From an uncultured Pirellula sp. (GTDB lineage: Bacteria; Planctomycetota; Planctomycetia; Pirellulales; Pirellulaceae), in the NCBI GenBank assembly GCA_903930765.1, contig CAIYZV010000201.1, forward strand, positions 1 to 41,036: DNA of 41,036 bases, given 5' to 3'. Each line of letters starts with the position of its first letter. Position 1 is the stretch's first letter. The position numbers and the translations under genes were made by a program. Positions 1 to 7,067 of this stretch are shown piece after piece. The notes under the pieces were generated by a model. That model was not told the origin of the DNA. It saw nothing but the letters and a program-made list of their open reading frames with translations, and searched no databases.

Positions 1-83
1 CAGCCGAATGGGCCTTAGCCCCGGTTTACGTGGTTTACCAAGGGTCTGAACAGCCGAAAACCGCGGCTAACGTCGACCGGCTG
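1..83. repeat. Imperfect inverted repeat, planctomycete-type intergenic element
   Basis: The left arm (1-27) begins CAGCCG and contains TTAGCC and CGGTTT. The right arm (57-83) carries the reverse complements of all three blocks (AAACCG, GGCTAA, CGGCTG) at matching spacing, with mismatches between them. The central spacer is about 29 bases. The element lies upstream of the PEP-CTERM gene and outside any gene. I recall similar CAGCCG/TTAGCC intergenic elements in Pirellulaceae genomes, but that recollection is not checked here. It may be cut by the window edge. Confidence 0.6.
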
Positions 84-205
84 ATCGTTGGAAAGTGTGA
101 AGCGAAACCGGGTTTGTAGTGGATCTTGCGAAAGATCCCGACATCGCGACTTCCCACCGATTCTTTAATTGGCAAGGATTTTTTTCTCAAAATACGCCAA
201 AAAGC

Positions 206-234
206 TTGACTGTTCCGTTTGCGCCGTTTATTCT
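206..234 (+). promoter_or_regulatory. Sigma70-like promoter of the PEP-CTERM gene
   Basis: TTGACT (206-211) and TATTCT (229-234) are separated by exactly 17 bases, one mismatch and two mismatches from the -35 and -10 consensus. Transcription would begin near 241, giving a leader of about 70 bases to the ATG at 314. This also argues against an in-frame start at 119, which would lie upstream of the promoter. The call rests on sequence alone. Confidence 0.55.
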
Positions 235-313
235 CTCTGCATGCATTTGCAAGTTACGTCTTGGACTCTTGCGCTTTGTTAAGTTCATGCCCGAAATCCC
301 GAGGAAGTCAACC

Positions 314-1051
314 ATGAGTAGATTGTTGTCAGTTTTTTTGGTTTGTTTGTTGATGAGCGAGTCGTATGGAAGTGTGGTCAGTGCTACTCTTACCCCCTCG
401 ATTGGACAATACCCTCTTTTGGGTGACCCCAGGTCATACGGATTAGTGGATCCGAACGGCGTAAGCACACCCCAGAATTTCGTAACCGGTACATCGACAT
501 GGGGATCGCCGAACCCCACCTCCTTGAAAAAGGAGGGATTTTCTGCTTCTGATATTGCCTACGTTTCTTTGAGCGGTTCATGGAATAACAGTGCAACGGC
601 AGGGACACGGTTGATTGGCTTGTTAGCACAAGCGAAAATGTCGTCGGCGGGTGCAGATTATGCTGATGCTGCGGGCGTGTTGAGCTTCACAGTCGGCTCA
701 GGCGTGGACGTGACGATTTCGACGTTATTTAACCCGTCGCCAGCGGGCGCGAACTCGTTCGCTAGTCTGTATGAAGACGGAGTTCTTGTAGTGGGGCCTG
801 CGTGGAGCCTTGCGGTTGGTAAAGCGTATGAATTGAGGGCTGGGGCACGCGTGACAGGCTCGTCACCAGTGACGACAGTTTCCGGGTATCCTTCGATCGA
901 CAGGATTTCGGAGAGCACGATCGATTTGATGTTTGTAGGCCCGACTGGCGGTGGCGGACAAGTCCCCGAGCCTGCATCGCTCGCTGTGTTCGGTTTGCTC
1001 GGTCTAGGTGGAGTCGCTGCGCGGCGTGCTCGCCGAATGCTCGGCATGTAA
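314..1051 (+). CDS. PEP-CTERM sorting domain-containing secreted protein
   Basis: A 245-residue exported protein. The N-terminus (MSRLLSVFLVCLLM) is a signal peptide. The C-terminus has the three-part PEP-CTERM signal: VPEPAS, a hydrophobic stretch (LAVFGLLGLGGVAA) and a basic tail (RRARR). In known systems an exosortase cleaves or processes this signal at the inner membrane. The middle of the protein is rich in Ser, Gly, Thr and Ala with no domain I recognise. The ATG at 314 is chosen because GAGGAAG sits just upstream, a promoter lies at 206-234 and the signal peptide begins there. The open frame extends back to 119, and an alternative ATG is at 287. It is a single-gene unit with its own terminator. 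An exosortase gene lies 34 kb downstream at 34901, but direct pairing is only inferred. The PEP-CTERM call is firm; the molecular role is unknown. Confidence 0.9.
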   Translation: MSRLLSVFLVCLLMSESYGSVVSATLTPSIGQYPLLGDPRSYGLVDPNGVSTPQNFVTGTSTWGSPNPTSLKKEGFSASDIAYVSLSGSWNNSATAGTRLIGLLAQAKMSSAGADYADAAGVLSFTVGSGVDVTISTLFNPSPAGANSFASLYEDGVLVVGPAWSLAVGKAYELRAGARVTGSSPVTTVSGYPSIDRISESTIDLMFVGPTGGGGQVPEPASLAVFGLLGLGGVAARRARRMLGM

Positions 1052-1085
1052 AAGCTCAACCGCCGATATCTCGGGTTAACATAGA

Positions 1086-1111
1086 CCCCTCTTTTGCGAG
1101 AGGGGTTTTTT
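1086..1111 (+). terminator. Rho-independent terminator after the PEP-CTERM gene
   Basis: A perfect 7-bp stem (CCCCTCT 1086-1092, AGAGGGG 1099-1105) with a six-base loop is followed directly by six T residues (1106-1111). It lies 35 bases after the stop codon at 1051, so the PEP-CTERM gene is transcribed apart from the polysaccharide genes. Confidence 0.9.
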
Positions 1112-2176
1112 ATTGAGCTCAAGTGAAAATGCACGAAAAGGTAATCAGGGACTTGCGTCCTTGATAGGCGATTTGATCTCAGTAGTAGCTTGACAACCTC
1201 AAGTCCCGTTTCAACCTAAACACTGCGGTTGACTCGGATCTTGATGCGAAAAGTATCGGTCGTGCCTTGGCAGATCTTGGGTATTCGCTGCACGGCAAAA
1301 GACTTTGGTGCTGGCGTAGTTGTTAACCGCAGCTTATGCCTTGCAAGCCTTTCATCCATCGGAACGCCAAGACAGTCGACAAATTCTCCCCATCTTTTCA
1401 AACTCTCTAGGCAGAGACCGTTGATTTAATTCCAGACTGATGGGCTCGGGGAACGGCGCAACGGTCGACCGTAACTGCCCTTCGCGGAACCTTCCGCATG
1501 GTGGTGTTTATCGAGTACGGCTTGAGAGGCTCTCTGAATTTGTGATGAAACGCTGTTCGCTTCGGGGCGGAATTTATGCAACGGAATTATCTATAGAAAG
1601 ATAGAGCGGCTGTTCGTATCCTCTTTATCGATCTACTTGGTCTCCTTCTTGAAGAGTGTTTGCCTAACGTAAATATAGGTATTCAAGGGGTTTGGCGATG
1701 TTTTCTTTGAGAATCCGATCATCTTGACGAGCGGTAAACCTCGAGTTGGTTAATTGCGGGACCTTTTTCGATACCATCGTGGTGGGTTGTTCGGATTGTG
1801 CAAGATCACGCATTGAGACGACAAGGTCGGCGACTTTATTTCCTCCTTCTAAAACGCACAATCGTTCGATCTTAATTGTTAGTTAGAGCTTTCGAGGATG
1901 CTTAAACTTTACTAACTGTGATTGTGTCCTAAACTTATGCGTTCTCATGGATGGTTCTCCAACAGCAGGGGAGTCTGCGTAGGGTTTGTGCCCGGTGGAG
2001 GTGAAACGGGGATGTGTAGAGTGTCACCGACGAGGGCGGAGCTTTAGACCCGACTCAGAAACCGCACGTGAACCCGTTGGGGTTTCGTTCGAAATCGTTG
2101 CTTCCCTAGTCTCGATTCGATCACACAGGGCGGGCGTGGCATCGCTCAATTGCTCTTCAGACGGCAAATGTATGTT
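1112..2176. other. About 1.1 kb without a convincing gene
   Basis: No open frame here has a recognisable motif together with a plausible start and ribosome-binding site. The stretch holds a small imperfect hairpin at 1144-1165, a TTGACA without a good -10 at 1190-1195, and palindromes at 1461-1497. On the minus strand a short protein-like frame (about 1664-1882) has an AGAAGGAGG-like sequence but no start codon at the right distance. A plus-strand frame opening with GTG at 1986 runs into the aminotransferase start and has unusual composition. The stretch probably contains the promoter and leader of the downstream sugar genes. Degraded gene remnants are possible. Confidence 0.5.
1461..1497. 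repeat. Two adjacent short palindromes in the long intergenic region
   Basis: ACGGTCGACCGT (1461-1472) is a perfect 12-bp palindrome. Twelve bases later, GCGGAACCTTCCGC (1484-1497) is a second inverted repeat that could form a small hairpin. They sit mid-gap, about 700 bases before wbpE. They could be operator sites or part of a structured leader; nothing else in the sequence identifies them. Confidence 0.4.
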
Positions 2177-3274
2177 ATGCAATTCATCGATCTGAAAACT
2201 CAATACCAACAACTCAAGCCAGGGATCGACGCGGCGATCCAAGAAGTCCTCAGTCACGGCCAGTTCATCATGGGGCCAGAGATCAAAGAACTCGAACGCG
2301 TTCTCGCAGAGTACGTCCAAGCAACACACTGCATCTCCGTTGCCAGTGGAACCGACAGCCTAGAGATCGCTCTTCGAGCACTCGACATAGGCCCAGGGGA
2401 TGAGGTCCTCACCATTCCATTCACTTGGATCAGTTCCAGCGAGGTCGTCTCACTGGTCGGCGCCACACCCGTTTTCATTGATATTGAACCATCCACTTAC
2501 AACATCGATGTCGAGCAGATCGAATCGAAAATCACGCCGCGAACCAAAGCGATCCTCGCGGTGAGCTTGTTCGGGCAAATGCCGGATTATCAACGGATCA
2601 ACGCGATCGCGGCCAAGCACAACATCGCCGTGATCGAGGATGCCGCACAGAGTTTTGGTGCTAGCCAACATGGAAAACGTAGTTGTGGTGTCACCGAGAT
2701 CGCAAGTACCAGCTTTTTTCCGGCGAAACCCCTTGGCTGTTACGGCGACGGTGGCGCGCTCTTCACGTCCAACGATGCATTGGCGGAGCGATTCATGGCC
2801 ATCCGTAACCATGGCGGCCTCAAGAGGCATCATCATACCTTGGTCGGGATGAACGGCCGGTTCGATACCTTGCAAGCTGCCGTCCTGCTAGCGAAGTGGC
2901 CAACGTTTGCATGGGAGGTTGAACAGCGGAACGCGATCGGTGCTCGATACTCCCGGTTGTTGGCCGACGTCTGCATCGTTCCCGAGGTTGCTCCCGGAAA
3001 CACACACGTCTATGCCCAGTATACGATCCGTGTGCCAAATCGCGATGCCCTTGCTACTCACTTGCAATCCCAAGGTATTCCCACGGCAGTCTACTACCCG
3101 AAATGCCTGCATGAACAACCGGTTTTTGAACCGTTAGGTTATCGGTGGGGGGATTTTCCAGAGTCCGAGAAAGCATCGCGCGAAGTGTTGAGCTTGCCCA
3201 TGCATCCGTTCCTCAGTGAATCCGACCAAGACCGAGTCGTCGCCGCCCTTCGAGACTTTTTCCGCGCGAACTAA
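2177..3274 (+). CDS. wbpE: DegT/DnrJ/EryC1 aminotransferase, WbpE-like (UDP-3-oxo-GlcNAcA 3-aminotransferase)
   Basis: A 365-residue PLP-dependent sugar aminotransferase. WbpE converts the 3-oxo intermediate of UDP-GlcNAcA to the 3-amino sugar, with glutamate as donor, in the cytoplasm. The start MQFIDLKTQYQQLK matches the typical opening of this subfamily, so the ATG at 2177 is preferred over in-frame ATGs at 2150 and 2168; no clear Shine-Dalgarno is seen. HGQFIMGPE (28-36), SGTDSL (57-62), EDAAQSFGA (154-162) and the PLP lysine K184 in FFPAKPLG are present. The length is normal for the family. The next gene starts 5 bases after the stop and encodes the oxidoreductase and acetyltransferase steps on either side of this reaction, which is the main support for substrate. 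Other DegT-family 3-aminotransferases (e.g. FdtB, QdtB) are the alternatives. Confidence 0.85.
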   Translation: MQFIDLKTQYQQLKPGIDAAIQEVLSHGQFIMGPEIKELERVLAEYVQATHCISVASGTDSLEIALRALDIGPGDEVLTIPFTWISSSEVVSLVGATPVFIDIEPSTYNIDVEQIESKITPRTKAILAVSLFGQMPDYQRINAIAAKHNIAVIEDAAQSFGASQHGKRSCGVTEIASTSFFPAKPLGCYGDGGALFTSNDALAERFMAIRNHGGLKRHHHTLVGMNGRFDTLQAAVLLAKWPTFAWEVEQRNAIGARYSRLLADVCIVPEVAPGNTHVYAQYTIRVPNRDALATHLQSQGIPTAVYYPKCLHEQPVFEPLGYRWGDFPESEKASREVLSLPMHPFLSESDQDRVVAALRDFFRAN

Positions 3275-3279
3275 ACTCC

Positions 3280-5001
3280 ATGAACATTCACACCATGCGC
3301 GATGTCGCATTGATCGGTGGAGGATATTGGGGCAAGAATCTTGCTCGAAACCTCCATGCTCTCGGCGTCCTGCACACATTGTGCGACACCCATGCGCAGA
3401 CACTCCATAACTTTAGCACCGGATATGAGGGGGTTGCGAAAACTACCTCGGTCGATGCCGTTCTCCAAGATGATTCCGTTACCAAGGTATTCATCGCCGC
3501 CCCGGCTGCACTGCACTATACGCTTGCGAAATCCGCATTGTTGCATGGCAAAGACGTCTTCGTAGAAAAGCCGTTGTGCTTGACCGTACCCGAAGCCGAA
3601 GAACTGGTCGCTTTAAGCAGTCGATTAGAGAGGATCTTGATGGTGGGGCATTTGCTCCAATACCATCCGTGCATCCAGAAGATCAAGGAACTCATCGCAA
3701 CTGGCGAGTTGGGGCGGTTGCAATACATCACCTCCAATCGGCTGAACCTTGGCAAAATCCGACGCGAAGAAAACGCGTTGTGGAGTTTTGCCCCGCACGA
3801 TTTGTCCGTCATCCTGTCCTTGGTAGGGGATCGCTTGCCCGTTTCGTTGCAATGCACCGGTGGAGGCTGGTTAACCCCTGGTGTTGCCGATACCACCCTA
3901 ACCTCGATGCGATTCGACGGTGAGGTGCTGGCTCATGTCTTCGTGAGTTGGTTGAATCCGTTCAAGGAGCAGAAACTGACCGTGGTCGGATCGCATGGAA
4001 TGGTGGTTTTCGATGACACGTTGGAATGGGATAAAAAGCTGGTGATGTATCGGCATCAAATCGCTTGGCAGGATGGACTCATTCCGACTGCCGGGAAAGT
4101 GATTGGCGAACCTGTTGAGGTTGTGACGTCCGAGCCATTGCGCAATGAATGCGAACACTTTATTGAGTGTTGTGCGCAACGGAGACAACCGCGCACCGAT
4201 GGAAAAGAGGGGTTGCAAGTGCTCAGGGTGCTGGCGATGGCCCAAACGAGTCTCGATGTTGCCGGGAGATCCGTCAGCGTACGTGATATTGCGTCAGCAC
4301 CTGCGGCGGAGTACTACGCGCACCCCAGTGCGATCGTTGACGAGGGTGCGACGATCGGAAAGGGGAGCAAGATTTGGCATTTTAGTCATATCAGTTCCGG
4401 GGCAAAACTGGGCGAAGATTGCAATCTTGGCCAAAACGTTTTTGTCGCTTCTGGAGTGACTATGGGGCGAAACGTCAAGGTTCAAAACAACGTGTCGATT
4501 TACGCGGGGACAGAGGTGCATGACGACGTGTTTCTGGGACCGTCGTGTGTTTTGACCAATGTCACCAACCCGCGGAGCCAAGTGGTCCGCAGGAACATTT
4601 ATGAGAAGACGGTTCTGCGGCGTGGTGCGACAATCGGCGCGAATGCGACGATTGTTTGCGGGGTGGATTTAGGTCGGTACAGTTTTGTGGCGGCTGGAGC
4701 TGTCGTCACGGACGATGTGCCGGATTATGGCATGGTGAAAGGGGTTCCAGCGAGGTTGTCTGGCTGGATGAGTCGGCACGGGCATGTATTGAGTTTTGAT
4801 GCGACCGGGATGGCGATATGCCCGGAGTCGGGGTTGGAGTATCGGTATGAAGAGACGGATGGTGTTGCTTCGGTGCATTGCGTGACTATTCCGGAGGATG
4901 CACCGTTGCCTGAGGGGTTGCGTATTGGAAGTCGTTCGTACGACACAGTGCGTGCGGAAAATCGACATCGGGATGATCGCCCATCGAAACCCCAAGCGTA
5001 A
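3280..5001 (+). CDS. Fusion: Gfo/Idh/MocA oxidoreductase (WbpB-like) + hexapeptide N-acetyltransferase (WbpD-like)
   Basis: A 573-residue two-domain enzyme. Residues 1 to about 335 are a Gfo/Idh/MocA dehydrogenase: the nucleotide-binding turn GGGYWGKN (13-20), EKP (96-98) and APHD (171-174, a likely active-site His). This matches WbpB/WlbA, which oxidises C3 of UDP-GlcNAcA. Residues 345 to about 497 are a left-handed beta-helix with hexapeptide repeats typical of WbpD, which N-acetylates the 3-amino group. A short tail with CPESG follows. In Pseudomonas these are separate proteins; here the first and third steps share one chain, and the second step (WbpE) is the gene just upstream. An in-frame ATG at 3295 is a possible alternative start. 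The last codons and the stop lie in a degenerate copy of an intergenic repeat, so the extreme C-terminus (RPSKPQA) may be repeat-derived. Confidence 0.88.
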   Translation: MNIHTMRDVALIGGGYWGKNLARNLHALGVLHTLCDTHAQTLHNFSTGYEGVAKTTSVDAVLQDDSVTKVFIAAPAALHYTLAKSALLHGKDVFVEKPLCLTVPEAEELVALSSRLERILMVGHLLQYHPCIQKIKELIATGELGRLQYITSNRLNLGKIRREENALWSFAPHDLSVILSLVGDRLPVSLQCTGGGWLTPGVADTTLTSMRFDGEVLAHVFVSWLNPFKEQKLTVVGSHGMVVFDDTLEWDKKLVMYRHQIAWQDGLIPTAGKVIGEPVEVVTSEPLRNECEHFIECCAQRRQPRTDGKEGLQVLRVLAMAQTSLDVAGRSVSVRDIASAPAAEYYAHPSAIVDEGATIGKGSKIWHFSHISSGAKLGEDCNLGQNVFVASGVTMGRNVKVQNNVSIYAGTEVHDDVFLGPSCVLTNVTNPRSQVVRRNIYEKTVLRRGATIGANATIVCGVDLGRYSFVAAGAVVTDDVPDYGMVKGVPARLSGWMSRHGHVLSFDATGMAICPESGLEYRYEETDGVASVHCVTIPEDAPLPEGLRIGSRSYDTVRAENRHRDDRPSKPQA

Positions 5002-5039
5002 GCGAAATCATCGGAGCCCTCAGCGTGAGCGCCGGGTGG
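4995..5039. repeat. 45-bp direct repeat, copy 1 (overlaps the 3' end of the fusion gene)
   Basis: Identical over 45 bases to 5147-5191. It begins AGCGTAAGCGAAATCATCGG and contains the CTCAGCGTGAG hairpin core. The TAA stop of the upstream gene (4999-5001) lies within it. The bases just before it are a diverged version of the sequence that precedes copy 2. Confidence 0.85.
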
Positions 5040-5058
5040 TGGGAAATAGAAAACCGGA

Positions 5059-5090
5059 TTTCACGCGAAGACGCGAAGACGCGAAGGGGA
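5059..5090. repeat. Short tandem repeat, three ACGCGAAG units
   Basis: ACGCGAAG occurs three times in perfect tandem (5063-5086), preceded by TTTC and followed by GGGGA. A diverged two-unit relative with ACGCAAAG lies at 5259-5283. I recall the TTTCACGCAAAGACGCAAAG type as a widespread intergenic element in several phyla. Confidence 0.8.
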
Positions 5091-5146
5091 AGCCGGGTAC
5101 GAAGATAGAGTTTTTGGGGTTGGTAGTTGATGCATTCGGAGCCCGC

Positions 5147-5191
5147 AGCGTAAGCGAAATCATCGGAGCCCTCAGCGTGAGCGCCGGGTGG
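5147..5191. repeat. 45-bp direct repeat, copy 2
   Basis: Perfect second copy of 4995-5039, offset by 152 bases. The preceding bases (from about 5135, CGGAGCCCGCAGCG) resemble the repeat's own core (CGGAGCCCTCAGCG), so the element looks like a tandem of two related half-units. Confidence 0.85.
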
Positions 5192-5258
5192 AGGGACGTA
5201 CCGAATTGGTAGATGCGGGGTTTAGATCGCCACTAGAATCGTGGGACCTAAAACCCTG

Positions 5259-5283
5259 TTTCACGCAAAGACGCAAAGGGGAT
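5259..5283. repeat. Short tandem repeat, two ACGCAAAG units
   Basis: TTTC is followed by ACGCAAAG twice (5263-5278) and GGGGAT. It is the diverged partner of the three-unit element at 5059-5090, in the same orientation. Confidence 0.7.
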
Positions 5284-5385
5284 TTTCGGTAAGTCCGAAT
5301 CCCTATCCGACGCCGAATCGCTCACCAAACCTAGCTGACCACGTTTACTCTGATTCTACTTTCTACTTTCAATCCTCTACTCTCT

Positions 5386-5400
5386 AGCCGCAAAGCGGCT
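5386..5400. repeat. Perfect hairpin AGCCGC-AAA-GCGGCT
   Basis: A 6-bp GC-rich stem with a three-base loop, 107 bases upstream of wbpA. There is no T-run after it, so it is not a standard terminator. Confidence 0.5.
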
Positions 5401-5507
5401 ACCCACTTGCTTACACGCGTGACTCGGACGGCTATTAGCCCGATGTTCTGTAAATCAATGATTCGGATTGGTATTATTATTGTTCTTCGAATGGAAATAA
5501 CTTCTCC

Positions 5508-6788
5508 ATGATTGCCATCGTTGGGCTTGGTTATGTCGGCTTGCCCCTTTCCCTGCAATTCTGTTCGAAGGGACAGCAGGTTTTGGGGTTGGACATCGAC
5601 CCAGAGAAAGTTGAAAGCCTACAGCGCGGGGAAAGCTACATCCATCACATCCCTGGTTCCACGGTCGCAGAGCATGTCCATAGTGGACGATTCCAGGCAA
5701 GTAACACTTTTTCGCGGGTGAGCGAATGCGAGGCGGTGATCATTTGCGTTCCGACGCCACTGAACAAGAATCGCGAACCCGATATCTCCTACATTTTGTC
5801 GACGGGTCGATCGATCGCGGCACACTTGCGACCAGGAATGTTGGTCGTACTCGAGTCGACCACATATCCAGGAACCACCGATGAGGACCTTCGGGCAGTC
5901 CTGGAATCCGGGTCAGGTTTGGTTGCTGGAAAAGACTTTCACCTGGCCTTTTCGCCAGAGCGGGAGGACCCAGGGAATCCGAACAGTGTCGTGGAGAAAA
6001 TACCGAAGGTCGTTGGTGGGTATACTCCTGAATGCTTGAAGGCAGCTACATCGCTCTACCAGAGCGCTCTCAATAGTGTTGTACCTGTATCCAGTTGTCG
6101 GGCTGCCGAGGCGACCAAGCTGCTTGAAAACATCTTCCGTAGCGTCAACATTGCGCTCGTGAATGAGCTTAAGGTTGTTTACGAAGCGATGGGGATTGAT
6201 ATTTGGGAGATCATCGCCGCGGCGAAAACGAAACCATTTGGCTACATGGCGTTTTACCCCGGGCCTGGACTGGGTGGGCATTGCATACCCATTGATCCGT
6301 TTTACTTGACGTGGAAAGCGAGAGAGTACCAAAAATCGACACGCTTCATTGAACTCGCTGGCGAAGTGAATGTGTCGATGCCGGACTACGTCGTGTTGAA
6401 ATTGACGGAAGCCTTGAACGCTAGACGCAAACCCGTGAATGGCAGCCGGATCCTGCTCGTCGGTTTGGCGTACAAGGCGGAGGTGGACGACGCACGCGAG
6501 TCCCCTGGTTATACGTTGATGGATAAATTGAAGGAGCGCGGTGCTGAACTCGCGTACTACGATCCCTATATTCCTGTGATTCGTCCGAGTCGCGAGCATG
6601 GACACTGGGCGGGTACGGAATGCGTTCCTTGGACGCAGGCAGAGATAGGCAAGTACGATGCTGTCGTGATCGCTACGGCCCACCGATCTGTCGATTACTA
6701 CGAACTAGCGCAATGGTCGAAACTCGTCCTCGACACTCGAAACGCCATGCATGGCATCGTTGGTCCGGCACAGGTTGTCAAAGCCTAA
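5508..6788 (+). CDS. wbpA: UDP-N-acetylglucosamine 6-dehydrogenase, WbpA-like
   Basis: A 426-residue nucleotide-sugar dehydrogenase that oxidises C6 of UDP-GlcNAc to UDP-GlcNAcA with two NAD+, the first step of the pathway served by the two genes upstream. It has GLGYVGLP (6-13), CVPTPL (80-85), the LESTTYPGTT loop (115-124), a central dimerisation domain, and the catalytic Cys C259 in GLGGHCIPIDP. GLAYK with downstream DDARESP marks the C-terminal UDP-binding domain. Length and motif order are those of the WbpA/WecC group rather than GDP-mannose dehydrogenase. The start is the first ATG and places the Rossmann motif at the N-terminus; only a weak GGAAA lies upstream. UDP-GalNAc or UDP-ManNAc as substrate cannot be excluded from sequence. 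Confidence 0.9.
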   Translation: MIAIVGLGYVGLPLSLQFCSKGQQVLGLDIDPEKVESLQRGESYIHHIPGSTVAEHVHSGRFQASNTFSRVSECEAVIICVPTPLNKNREPDISYILSTGRSIAAHLRPGMLVVLESTTYPGTTDEDLRAVLESGSGLVAGKDFHLAFSPEREDPGNPNSVVEKIPKVVGGYTPECLKAATSLYQSALNSVVPVSSCRAAEATKLLENIFRSVNIALVNELKVVYEAMGIDIWEIIAAAKTKPFGYMAFYPGPGLGGHCIPIDPFYLTWKAREYQKSTRFIELAGEVNVSMPDYVVLKLTEALNARRKPVNGSRILLVGLAYKAEVDDARESPGYTLMDKLKERGAELAYYDPYIPVIRPSREHGHWAGTECVPWTQAEIGKYDAVVIATAHRSVDYYELAQWSKLVLDTRNAMHGIVGPAQVVKA

Positions 6789-7067
6789 GTTTGCGCCTCG
6801 GTCGAACAATTCGTGCACGGGGTTAGAGTCGCTTACCATCGGTCAATGCTGCTTTTTACTGATCGACTGTTTTGCGACGCAACACTTATCCAGAAGTAAT
6901 CCTGACAGGTGCATGGTAGACGCTCGGTCGCGATCGCCGAATGGGGCAAACGCGAAAGTTACCTGTAGGCATTGGGGGCCGTCACTGAAGGTCAAATCCT
7001 GCGAGGTCAATGGACCCCTTGGAAATTACAGAATACCCATTCGTTATGCGATCGGGATACGCGAATC

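Larger units (their letters stand above)
5002..5507. other. Repeat-rich intergenic region between the fusion gene and wbpA
   Basis: About 500 bases with no gene. It contains the 45-bp repeat (4995-5039 and 5147-5191), two related CACGC-AAG elements (5059-5090 and 5259-5283) and a hairpin (5386-5400). A TATTAT-like sequence near 5474 could be a -10 for wbpA, but I see no good -35. wbpA is probably transcribed partly from its own promoter because this block interrupts the cluster. Confidence 0.6.

Noticed and set aside
119-313. 65-residue N-terminal extension of the PEP-CTERM protein
   Set aside because: It would start upstream of the promoter at 206-234 and would bury the signal peptide; the ATG at 314 has a good ribosome-binding site.
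519-536. Hairpin CCTCCTT-GAAA-AAGGAGG with following TTTT
   Set aside because: It lies within the PEP-CTERM coding sequence and the frame continues through a complete C-terminal signal, so it is unlikely to terminate transcription.
1190-1195. TTGACA as a -35 element
   Set aside because: No acceptable -10 lies 16-18 bases downstream.
1664-1861. 65-codon minus-strand frame with a nearby AGAAGGAGG
   Set aside because: The Shine-Dalgarno-like sequence lies inside the frame and the next ATG is about 28 bases away; kept only as a hint in the long-gap finding.
1986-2195. 69-codon plus-strand frame before wbpE
   Set aside because: Opens with GTG, is rich in Cys and Arg, has no motif and runs into the aminotransferase start.
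4995-5283. CRISPR array
   Set aside because: Only two 45-bp copies, 8-base tandem units and no regular spacers or cas genes.
5913-6683. 256-codon open frame on the minus strand
   Set aside because: Lies wholly inside wbpA, has no recognisable motif and mirrors codon bias of the plus-strand gene.
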